Assembly (NCBI RefSeq): GCF_000729995.1 | Contig: NZ_JNFG01000202.1 | Location: 344,636-408,635 of the forward strand | Length of the DNA stretch: 64,000 nt | Source of the DNA: Caballeronia sordidicola | GTDB taxonomy: Bacteria > Pseudomonadota > Gammaproteobacteria > Burkholderiales > Burkholderiaceae | Direction: 5' to 3' | In this document: piece by piece, positions 26,506-34,073 of the stretch | Layout of the letters: every line of letters starts with the position of its first letter | Numbering within the stretch: position 1 is the first letter of the stretch | Notes under the pieces: generated by a model | Told to the model about the DNA's origin: nothing | The model's database searches: none | The model's input: only the letters and a program-made list of their open reading frames with translations | Position numbers and translations under genes: made by a program

Positions 26506-26952
26506 TCAGATGCGGGGTGAGGCCTTCAGCGAATCGCGGATCTCGCGCAGTAACAACACGTCTTCAGGCGTTACAGCAGGCGGCGGTGCTGGCTCCTCGT
26601 TCCGGCGCAGCTTGTTGATGAACTTGACCATCAGGAAAATGATGAACGCCAGGATGATGAAGTTGATCAGCACGCTAATGAACGAACCGTAACCGAACAC
26701 GGCGACACCCGCCGTCTGCAAGTCTTTGTACGAGTCGGGATTGCCCTTGAACGTGGGCGGGATGTTGCCGAGCTTGATGAACATGTTGGAAAAATCAAGC
26801 CCGCCCGTGACTAGCCCCACGATCGGCATGATCAAATCCTTGACGATCGAATTAACGATGGTCGAAAACGCGCCGCCGATAATCACACCGACCGCCAGAT
26901 CCATCACGTTGCCCTTGAGGGCGAAGCTCTTGAACTCCTCAATCATGCTCAT
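26506..26952 (-). CDS. mscL: Large-conductance mechanosensitive channel
   Basis: 148 residues. The N-terminal amphipathic helix MSMIEEFKSFALKGNVMDLA leads into TM1 (VGVIIGGAFSTIVNSIVKDL), a periplasmic loop, TM2 (about residues 92-115) and a charged C-terminal helix. This is the MscL layout. The channel opens under membrane tension to release solutes at hypo-osmotic shock. The GGxFSxIV-like pore constriction is intact. Confidence 0.95.
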   Translation of the reverse strand: MSMIEEFKSFALKGNVMDLAVGVIIGGAFSTIVNSIVKDLIMPIVGLVTGGLDFSNMFIKLGNIPPTFKGNPDSYKDLQTAGVAVFGYGSFISVLINFIILAFIIFLMVKFINKLRRNEEPAPPPAVTPEDVLLLREIRDSLKASPRI

Positions 26953-27466
26953 GCGTTGCTTCCTCCATTAAAGATCATAAGAATCGGCAGCAAGGGATGT
27001 GCCATTCGACGACGTGCGCGTGTCCTCGCGGGTCCTCATTTCCTGCCGCCGTCCTGGCTTTGCTTTCTGTTCAGGCTTTCACCGTTTTTTAAACGGATAG
27101 CGACAATCATAGCGAATCGGTTGCATTTGCGTCCCGGGTTTTTGACGTCATCGGCGGATCGGACAGGGTTTGGCGGATGAATTCTGATTGTTTTCCCCTC
27201 GTTCGCGCCCATCGCACTGCTACGTTTTCTCGGGCGGCGCCGCGAGGAGCTTTGCAGCAGCCGCCAAAGCTGTCCGAAAAGGACGCTCCTCGATGGGCAC
27301 GAAACCTGCTGTTCCTTCTGCCCGTGGGCTCGGGAAGACGTCGCACGCAGGGCGTCGCAATCCGTTGTTTCATCCCGGCTGGCAACTCGCCATGCGCTCG
27401 CGGCGCGGCGGGTTGAAGCACCATCACATATCGATTGAAGCATCCAACACCTGGACACACGCATAC
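26953..27466. other. Gap between mscL and glgX
   Basis: 514 bases. The glgX frame stays open back to 27188, giving a possible 93-residue extension that lacks glycoside-hydrolase features. Two short perfect or near-perfect AT-poor inverted segments are visible but no terminator. Divergent promoters for mscL and glgX must lie here. Confidence 0.35.
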
Positions 27467-29665
27467 ATGGCACACGATATCCGCATTGCCGAAGGCTCGC
27501 CGTTTCCCCTCGGCGCGACTTGGGACGGCGAGGGCGTCAACTTCGCCTTATTCTCCGCTCACGCCTCGAAAGTCGAACTGTGCCTCTTTGATCAACTCGG
27601 CGAGAAGGAACTCGAACGTATCGAATTGCCTGAATACACCGATGAAGTTTTCCACGTCTATCTATTCGGTCTGAAACCGGGCGCGGTCTATGGGTATCGT
27701 GTCCACGGTCCTTACGAGCCGGAGAACGGACATCGTTTCAACCCGAACAAGCTGTTGCTCGACCCGTACGCGAAGGCGCACGTGGGTGAGTTGAAGTGGG
27801 ACGCGGCGGTGTTCGGCTACACGCTGAACGCGGACGGCGACGACCTCACGTTCGATGAACGCGACAGTGCGCCATTCGTGCAAAAGTGCCAGGTGGTCGA
27901 TCAGAGTTTTTCGTGGGTTCACCCGACACGCGTTCGCGTACCTTGGGAACAGACCATCTTCTACGAAACCCACGTGCGCGGTTACACGAAACGCCACCCG
28001 GCTGTACCTGAGCATTTGCGCGGCACCTTCGAGGGATTGGGCACGAAGGAGGTTATTGAGCACATCAAGAGCCTGGGGGTGACATCGGTTGAATTGCTGC
28101 CCATTCATGCATTCGTAGACGATAGCCATCTCACCGACAAAGGTCTCACCAACTACTGGGGCTACAACACGATCGGCTTTTTCGCGGCCGATCCGCGCTT
28201 CTTTGCGCAAGGCCCGGGCGCGGTCGCCGAACTCAAACAGATGATCGACCGCTTCCACGAAGCCGGTCTCGAGATCATTCTCGATGTGGTGTACAACCAC
28301 ACCGCCGAAGGCAACGAACGCGGCCCGACGTTGTCGTTCAAAGGTATCGACAACGCGTCGTACTATCGCTTGCCTGAAGACAAGCGTTATTACATCAACG
28401 ATACCGGCACGGGCAACACGCTCAACCTGTCGCATCCGCGCGTGCTGCAGATGGTCACCGACAGCTTGCGCTACTGGGTAACCGAGATGAACGTGGACGG
28501 TTTCCGTTTCGATCTCGCGACCATCCTCGGCCGCGAGACCTACGGCTTCGACGAAGGCGGCGGCTTCCTCGACAGTTGCCGGCAGGACCCGATTCTCTCG
28601 AGCGTGAAGCTGATCGCCGAGCCTTGGGATTGCGGTCCGGGCGGGTATCAGGTCGGTGGTTTTCCGCCGGGCTGGGCGGAATGGAACGACAAGTTCCGCG
28701 ATACCGTGCGCGAGTTCTGGAAGGGCGAAGAGGGCGTGGCGGCAGAGTTGGCCACGCGCATCACCGGTTCCGGCGATCATTTCAACCATCGCGGCCGCCG
28801 TCCGTGGGCGAGCGTGAATTTCATCACCGCGCACGACGGTTTTACGTTGAACGACCTGGTCTCGTACAACGAGAAGCACAACGAGGCAAACGGCGAGGAC
28901 AACAATGACGGCAGCTCGGACAACCGCTCGTGGAATTGCGGCGCGGAAGGACCGACTGACGACCCTGAAATCCGGGCGCTGCGTGAACGCCAGAAACGCA
29001 ACATGCTGGCTACGCTGCTGTTCTCGCAAGGCACGCCGATGATCCTTGCCGGCGACGAATTCGGCCGCACGCAACAGGGCAACAACAACGCGTATTGCCA
29101 GGACGACGACATCAGCTGGGTCAACTGGGATATCGACGACGACGGCCGCGCGCTGAACGATTTCGTGCGCAAGCTCACGACGTTGCGGCACACGCTGCCG
29201 GTGTTGCGTCGCGGACGTTTCCTGACGGGAGAGTTCCATGAAGACCTGGAACTCTCCGACGTCAAATGGCTGAGCCCATCGGGCGAGGAACTGACGCCCG
29301 AACAATGGGACGATCCGTCGATGCGCTGCTTCGGGCTCGTGATTGACGGCCGCGCTCAAGCGACGGGCATTCGCCGACCGGCATCGGACGCCACGCTGCT
29401 GATCGTGATCAATGCGCATCACGACGTGGTGGACCTGACGCTGCCCGAGATCCCGGGCAGTGACCAGTGGAGTTGCCTGATCGACACTAACGCGCCAATC
29501 CGCGAAGAGCTGGAAGACTTCGATTCGGGCGCGATCTATCAGGTAACCGGACGATCGTTGCTGCTCTTCGCGCTGCATGCGCGCGGCGCGACCAAGCGGA
29601 TTTTCAAGCGCCTGGAAGAAGCGCTCACCGACGAAGTCGAACCGGAGGGCGGTAACGCGGCGTAA
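27467..29665 (+). CDS. glgX: Glycogen debranching enzyme GlgX
   Basis: 732 residues from the ATG at 27467; in-frame starts at 27293 and 27188 would add 58 or 93 residues. CBM48-like N-terminal domain (PFPLGATWDGEGVNFALFSA), then a GH13 barrel. Region motifs: ILDVVYNHT, VDGFRFDLA (nucleophile Asp), IAEPWD (acid Glu) and ITAHDGFTL (third Asp). It cleaves alpha-1,6 branches in phosphorylase-limit glycogen. No other glycogen or trehalose genes lie nearby. Confidence 0.92.
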   Translation: MAHDIRIAEGSPFPLGATWDGEGVNFALFSAHASKVELCLFDQLGEKELERIELPEYTDEVFHVYLFGLKPGAVYGYRVHGPYEPENGHRFNPNKLLLDPYAKAHVGELKWDAAVFGYTLNADGDDLTFDERDSAPFVQKCQVVDQSFSWVHPTRVRVPWEQTIFYETHVRGYTKRHPAVPEHLRGTFEGLGTKEVIEHIKSLGVTSVELLPIHAFVDDSHLTDKGLTNYWGYNTIGFFAADPRFFAQGPGAVAELKQMIDRFHEAGLEIILDVVYNHTAEGNERGPTLSFKGIDNASYYRLPEDKRYYINDTGTGNTLNLSHPRVLQMVTDSLRYWVTEMNVDGFRFDLATILGRETYGFDEGGGFLDSCRQDPILSSVKLIAEPWDCGPGGYQVGGFPPGWAEWNDKFRDTVREFWKGEEGVAAELATRITGSGDHFNHRGRRPWASVNFITAHDGFTLNDLVSYNEKHNEANGEDNNDGSSDNRSWNCGAEGPTDDPEIRALRERQKRNMLATLLFSQGTPMILAGDEFGRTQQGNNNAYCQDDDISWVNWDIDDDGRALNDFVRKLTTLRHTLPVLRRGRFLTGEFHEDLELSDVKWLSPSGEELTPEQWDDPSMRCFGLVIDGRAQATGIRRPASDATLLIVINAHHDVVDLTLPEIPGSDQWSCLIDTNAPIREELEDFDSGAIYQVTGRSLLLFALHARGATKRIFKRLEEALTDEVEPEGGNAA

Positions 29666-29810
29666 GGGGGCGTTATCTACGGCAGTGGTTTGTAACCGCT
29701 ATCATGCGGGTCATGAACCTTGACCCGCTGCTTCGCTTACTGTTTCGCTTACCTTGCCGCCCGCCGTTTTCATCCGCATCGCAGCGTATCGTGCAGTGCC
29801 CCCAGTCGAT

Positions 29811-29930
29811 ATGATCTTCGAGGCGCTCATGCGTGTCGCCAACTGGGATCAACTGGAGCGCATCTGGGAATTCGTAGTGGGATTCTTCAAATTCCTGTGG
29901 GCGTTGCTGCGCTTTCTCGGGGGCGGATGA
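29811..29930 (+). CDS. Possible 39-residue membrane peptide
   Basis: A short frame from ATG 29811, or 33 residues from ATG 29829, ending at 29930. The translation has an N-terminal polar part with WDQLERIWEF and one hydrophobic helix VVGFFKFLWALLRFLGGG. Composition and the terminator 32 bases later are consistent with a real small membrane protein. There is no homologue in memory and no strong ribosome-binding site, so it stays tentative. Confidence 0.35.
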   Translation: MIFEALMRVANWDQLERIWEFVVGFFKFLWALLRFLGGG

Positions 29931-29961
29931 AGGCCCGCTTTGCGACTAATTTGCTCCTCCC

Positions 29962-30008
29962 AAAAAAAGCTCCGGATGAATCGTTTTGGATTCGTCCAGA
30001 GCTTTTTT
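29962..30008. terminator. Bidirectional terminator
   Basis: AAAAAAAGCTC...GAATC-loop-GATTC...GAGCTTTTTT: about 15-base stem with two mismatches flanked by A7 and T6. Serves the leftward TPR gene and anything reading rightward from glgX or the small frame. Confidence 0.75.
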
Positions 30009-30033
30009 AACATCCAGTGCAGCGGCAGCTAGT

Positions 30034-31230
30034 TTAGGAGTTGTCCCAGTTGCCGGAATCGTTGCTGCCCAGGTCGACGCCACCGCCGCCGTTGTCGCTC
30101 CAGTCGTTCGAGCCGTTGCCGAAGTCGAGGCCACCGCCGTTGTCGCCGTTACCGCGACGGCGGCGCAATTCGTCGTCATCGACCGGTACTTCGCGTTCGA
30201 TCACGCGCTCGCGGTTGCCGCCGGACAGCGCCTCGCCGAGCAACACGCCCGTCAGCAATCCACCCATGCCGCCACCAAAACCACCGCCTTGCTGCACGAT
30301 GACCGGCGGCTGCTGTTGCGGATAAGGCGAGTAGGGCGGTTGGGGCTGACCTTGCGGGTTGCGCCCAAAGCGCTCAGCTTCCTGCGCATAAACCGACTGG
30401 CCGTCAGCGCTTGCCGGCGCTGCTGCGGCGCGCGGATCGGGCCGGCCTTCTGAGCGGGCCCGAACGCTGTCGATCTGGTTCGACAAATCCTCGATTGCAT
30501 AAGACGGCACGGGATTTTTCGAATTGGACAGCGCTTCGACCATCTGGCGCAGTTGCGTTTCGATGCCTTCGACTTCCTGAAGCATCGCTTCGTGACCCGG
30601 TTGTGTCGATAAACGCACGTCGAGCTTCAGCGACCGGACATCGTTAAGCAGTTCGGTGGCGCGCTTGAGTTGCGTGCGGCGATCGGCGTCGGCCTGGCCG
30701 TCGTCGTTAGAACGCGCACGTTTCAGACCCCAGCGCAACACCAGCGCAATCCCGACGAACAGTACTGCAAGCAATACCCACATTCCCATAGAAGGCCCGT
30801 GTTTTTCGGGAGCAGCCACGGCGCCTTGATTGAACGGATTGCGCGCGACCGAGGCAGACGTCGAGTTAGAAGAGTTAGACGTATTAGTCGATGAATTCAC
30901 CCGGTTCGCATCCGAGCGGATACGTGCTTCCATGGCGTTGAAGCGCGCCGGATCGGTAAATTTAATGGTGGGGTCGAGTGTGCGTGCTTGCTGAACCTGA
31001 GCAAGCGCGTCAGAGGAACGGCCTTCGCGATCCAGCACCTGCGCGTACAAATAATGCGCCTTGGCGTTGTTCGGATGCGCCTGCAGAACTTCGTTCAACT
31101 GGGCGTCGGCCTGGCTCCAGTTTCCTTGCGTCATCGACTGCTCGATCTGGCTGGCGCTCGGCACGGCGGCGAAGGCCGTTGCCGAAACCAGCATCAGCGA
31201 TGCAACTACAGCCATCACATATTTTTTCAT
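30034..31230 (-). CDS. Exported/anchored TPR-repeat protein
   Basis: 398 residues from the ATG at 31230 (MKKYVMAVV). Signal peptide of about 22 residues ending AFA-A, a TPR region at about residues 25-100 (GNWSQADAQLNEVLQAHPNN), a Ser/Asn/Thr-rich linker, one membrane helix (about 145-165), a coiled segment, and a C-terminal tail rich in Gly, Asn and Asp. Downstream of the pspA-like gene on the same strand (242 bases), so the pair may share an envelope-stress role (inference). Not a named family. Confidence 0.7.
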   Translation of the reverse strand: MKKYVMAVVASLMLVSATAFAAVPSASQIEQSMTQGNWSQADAQLNEVLQAHPNNAKAHYLYAQVLDREGRSSDALAQVQQARTLDPTIKFTDPARFNAMEARIRSDANRVNSSTNTSNSSNSTSASVARNPFNQGAVAAPEKHGPSMGMWVLLAVLFVGIALVLRWGLKRARSNDDGQADADRRTQLKRATELLNDVRSLKLDVRLSTQPGHEAMLQEVEGIETQLRQMVEALSNSKNPVPSYAIEDLSNQIDSVRARSEGRPDPRAAAAPASADGQSVYAQEAERFGRNPQGQPQPPYSPYPQQQPPVIVQQGGGFGGGMGGLLTGVLLGEALSGGNRERVIEREVPVDDDELRRRRGNGDNGGGLDFGNGSNDWSDNGGGGVDLGSNDSGNWDNS

Positions 31231-31472
31231 CTGCGGACCGGGGCGTTCGCACCCGTCTCCATTCATGCGACATTTCGATGCAATTCCCCAATGCTGCCCG
31301 CAGCGAACCGCGCTACTGCGCCGCTCGCTGCGCCTTCGACCGCGCGCAGGCTCGAGGTTGTCCTCATTACTGATTCACGCTGTCAGGCGTTCGCCTCGAA
31401 GGGCGCAAGCCTTGGTCCCGCTTTTTTCACCGGCCGGCGCAAAACTTCCGCGCCGGCCTGAGAGCCGGCACT

Positions 31473-32153
31473 TTACTGCGTCGGCGTATTGATCTGCTTC
31501 TTGAGTGCTTCCAGTCGGTCCTCGACAGACGGGCCACGCGTGAGCGCCGCGAGTTTGTCTTCGAGCGCCTTGCCACTCTTCTGATCGGCCGAATTCAGCC
31601 GTGCGTCCGAGCGGGCATTCGATAGCTGGACCTTGTCTTCCAGCTTTTGAAAGTCTTCCGACAGGTTCTTACCGCCAATACCGCCCAGCGCCGTCGCCGC
31701 AACATCTTTGGCCGTTGCAATCTGCTGCTTGGCTTGAAGAATGTTCGAACGCGAGTTGAGCTCGTTGCGGCGCTGGCGCATGTCGTTGATCTGCTGCTTC
31801 AAATGATCCACCGACGGCACCAGCGTCACCAGTTCAGCGGCCAGCGCATCGCGTTCCGTTTCGGCGTTTGCTTGCGCACCCAGCGCTTCCCGCGCAAGCG
31901 CTTCGTCGCCGCCTTGCAGCGCGCGCTTGGCGCCGTCTTCGTACTTCTTTGCCTTTTCAGCAGCTACGTCGCGCTTGCTTTGTTGCGTGGCGACCTGCGC
32001 TTCAATTTCGATCAGCGAGTTCTCGGCCTTGGCAATGCTGTCGTCGAGTTCGCGCACGATCTGGCGAGCGTCACGCGACGGGTCCTGCACGGTATCGGCG
32101 GCGTCGTTCAACAGGCCCTTGACGGTGCGCGAGATGGAATCCAAAAGCGACAT
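31473..32153 (-). CDS. PspA/IM30-family protein
   Basis: 226 residues, almost wholly helical. The pattern SRTVKGLLNDAADTVQDPSR, then QIVRELDDSIAKAENSLIEI and long charged heptads, fits PspA/VIPP1, peripheral membrane-stabilising proteins of the phage-shock response. The usual PspF, PspB and PspC are absent from the vicinity, and a TPR membrane protein follows, so regulation differs from E. coli. Whether it assembles ESCRT-III-like coats is unknown. Confidence 0.82.
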   Translation of the reverse strand: MSLLDSISRTVKGLLNDAADTVQDPSRDARQIVRELDDSIAKAENSLIEIEAQVATQQSKRDVAAEKAKKYEDGAKRALQGGDEALAREALGAQANAETERDALAAELVTLVPSVDHLKQQINDMRQRRNELNSRSNILQAKQQIATAKDVAATALGGIGGKNLSEDFQKLEDKVQLSNARSDARLNSADQKSGKALEDKLAALTRGPSVEDRLEALKKQINTPTQ

Positions 32154-32537
32154 GAGTTTCCCCCTGGAAATGAAGTCGGCTGCCAGGCAGCAACGTTAAT
32201 GAACATTCTGTGAATATTCGCCAACGTTTGATTAAGCGCGGCGCCCACGGCGTCGCGCGTCAGGTAAATCGGGTCGGGCGCACGGATTGCAAGCTCGCCC
32301 ATACACTTTGTTGCGAAGCGGGATTCTGCGCATCAAGGACAGCTTGGGTCGGCAATGCATGGACCTTGTTCTTCAAGCTTTCGTGCGCGCCGAGTCCTGA
32401 TTTTGACCGGGGTATTAAACCATGCAACGGCTTAAACCGGGCTTAACCGTTTTATCTTAACGGTACACCATGCGTATGAATTAGCGAGTACCGCTGCGGA
32501 AATTCAAGTTTTTGAATGAATTGAGAACGGATCAACC
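32154..32537. other. Divergent gap, pspA-like / DUF2177
   Basis: 384 bases, no gene supported. AT-rich near 32440-32520. Two copies of GGCTTAA lie 10 bases apart at about 32429 and 32439, perhaps a regulator site. Confidence 0.3.
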
Positions 32538-32951
32538 ATGTCGAAGATGCTTATCGTTGCGTTTGCCGTTACAGCCGTCGTTTTCCTGGTCCTCGACGCC
32601 ATCTGGCTTGGCGTGATTTCACGAAATTTGTATCAGCGGGAGATCGGTGAATTGTTATTGCCAAAACCCAACCTGGGTGCGGCGGCCGTTTTCTATGTGA
32701 TCTACATAGTGGGGCTGGTGTATTTCTGTGTCGTGCCGGGCGTTGCGGGGCAGAGTGCCTTGCGCGGACTGCTGAACGGAGCGATGTTCGGGATCGTCGC
32801 GTATGCCACGTACGATCTCACCAACCTCGCCACGCTGAAAGGCTGGAGCACGGAGCTCGTATTCATAGACATTGCGTGGGGCGCAATAGCAAGCGCGATC
32901 GCCTCGGCCGTTGCGGTCGCTATTACCACGCGTGTGGTCCCGCTCGACTGA
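32538..32951 (+). CDS. DUF2177-family inner-membrane protein
   Basis: 137 residues with four hydrophobic segments (about 5-27, 48-68, 78-95, 108-130). FLVLDAIWLGVI at the first helix and YATYDLTNLATLKGW are the DUF2177 signatures. Function unknown. A monocistronic gene facing a convergent minus-strand gene 39 bases away. Confidence 0.82.
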   Translation: MSKMLIVAFAVTAVVFLVLDAIWLGVISRNLYQREIGELLLPKPNLGAAAVFYVIYIVGLVYFCVVPGVAGQSALRGLLNGAMFGIVAYATYDLTNLATLKGWSTELVFIDIAWGAIASAIASAVAVAITTRVVPLD

Positions 32952-32990
32952 GCCCGGCAGCCTTTGCCAGGCGACCTTGCCGGAACGCTT

Positions 32991-33425
32991 TCAGGAGTGC
33001 CCGGAAAACGATGCGTCTTCGTCAGATTTATCCGGCGTACCGAAGTCCTCTCCAGAATCGCAGGTTTGCGGCAGGACGTCGTCCGTGTCTGGTTCAAGCG
33101 TAGTCAATGGCTTTGGCCCTTCGGCTGCCAATGTGCGTTTGCTGGCCACCCTGGCGACCTGTGCCGCGTCCCGCGCCTCGCGTGCGGCTGCTCGTTCGGC
33201 GACTTGCCGCAGGGCAACATTCAGCGGGTCGGGTGTTTTCGGCGCACGCAACCGGTCTACAAGACTTGCCGCTTTCACCTGTTCACTGGTCGCGTTGAAG
33301 CTCAATACGGCGCGCCGCATGAGTTCGCTGACGCTGACGCCAAGGCCGTCGGCAGTGCTCGTGATCGCAAGTTTCTGCGCAGGAGTGACGAAAACGACGA
33401 TGCGTTCGCTGGGTTTGGTAGTCAT
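32991..33425 (-). CDS. Ribbon-helix-helix-like small protein
   Basis: 144 residues from the ATG at 33425, which has GAGG four bases upstream. The N-terminal SERIVVFVTPAQKLAITSTADGLGVSVSELMRRAVLSF pattern (strand, helix, helix) suggests a MetJ/Arc-type DNA-binding fold, as in antitoxins and MobC-like relaxosome proteins. The C-terminal half is a charged, possibly coiled segment and an acidic tail. No partner gene is adjacent. The frame continues open upstream to 33710. Confidence 0.5.
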   Translation of the reverse strand: MTTKPSERIVVFVTPAQKLAITSTADGLGVSVSELMRRAVLSFNATSEQVKAASLVDRLRAPKTPDPLNVALRQVAERAAAREARDAAQVARVASKRTLAAEGPKPLTTLEPDTDDVLPQTCDSGEDFGTPDKSDEDASFSGHS

Positions 33426-34073
33426 AGCGCCTCGCAAGCAGGGCTGGGCAAGTCCGAACGGCCAATATCCGGCACGGGCAACGCCATTTGATGCAATTTG
33501 GGCGTACTCGGCGGTACGGCAAACCACGCAACCAACGCTTCCATCATATCGGTTTGCCAACTTCTCGTGCGCTAAGGCACACTCCGCAAGCCGCGTTTCT
33601 GACGCTACCCCATCAAGCGCTTGCAATATTGAGATGGTGGTGCTAAGCCCGTCTCCGCGATAGCGACAGAACGGGCAGCTTCGATCGGCATATTTGCCGC
33701 GACGGCCCATTACACGGGATTTACTTACAAAAAAATCGTGTCGCTGCCGGTGCTCGGCGCTCGAATTCTTTAAAATGCGCTGTTATTCTGCGCGGGGCCG
33801 CCAGTGTTGCAGTTTCTCTTACAATGCGATAACGGCCCATTCGCGGAAACGCGCAGCCGGTCCGGGGGCAACGGCACGCGACGCAGCGGTCTGGAACAAT
33901 TTTCATGGACGTGCCTGGTTTGAGCGCTTCCATGTATCGAGCAGGCGGCAGCGCTACGCATCGGCTATACGGCGAAGCCCGCCACGGCTTTCGTTCACCC
34001 CAACATTTATCGTTACGCGGCTTCATGGCGTTGCGCATCGGGCGCCTTAGGGGCGCGCCGTTCAATCCAAGTC
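33426..34073. other. Large gap upstream of the PBP gene
   Basis: 648 bases. The minus frame of the preceding gene remains open to 33710, encoding two CxxC pairs (CPFC, CVVC), but no ribosome site precedes that ATG. The plus strand offers only short weak frames. AT-rich stretch at about 33715-33775 may hold promoters. Confidence 0.35.

Noticed and set aside
27662..29578. 638-codon minus-strand open frame opposite glgX
   Set aside because: Composition-driven shadow of glgX; glgX shows all catalytic GH13 motifs while the antisense frame shows no family.
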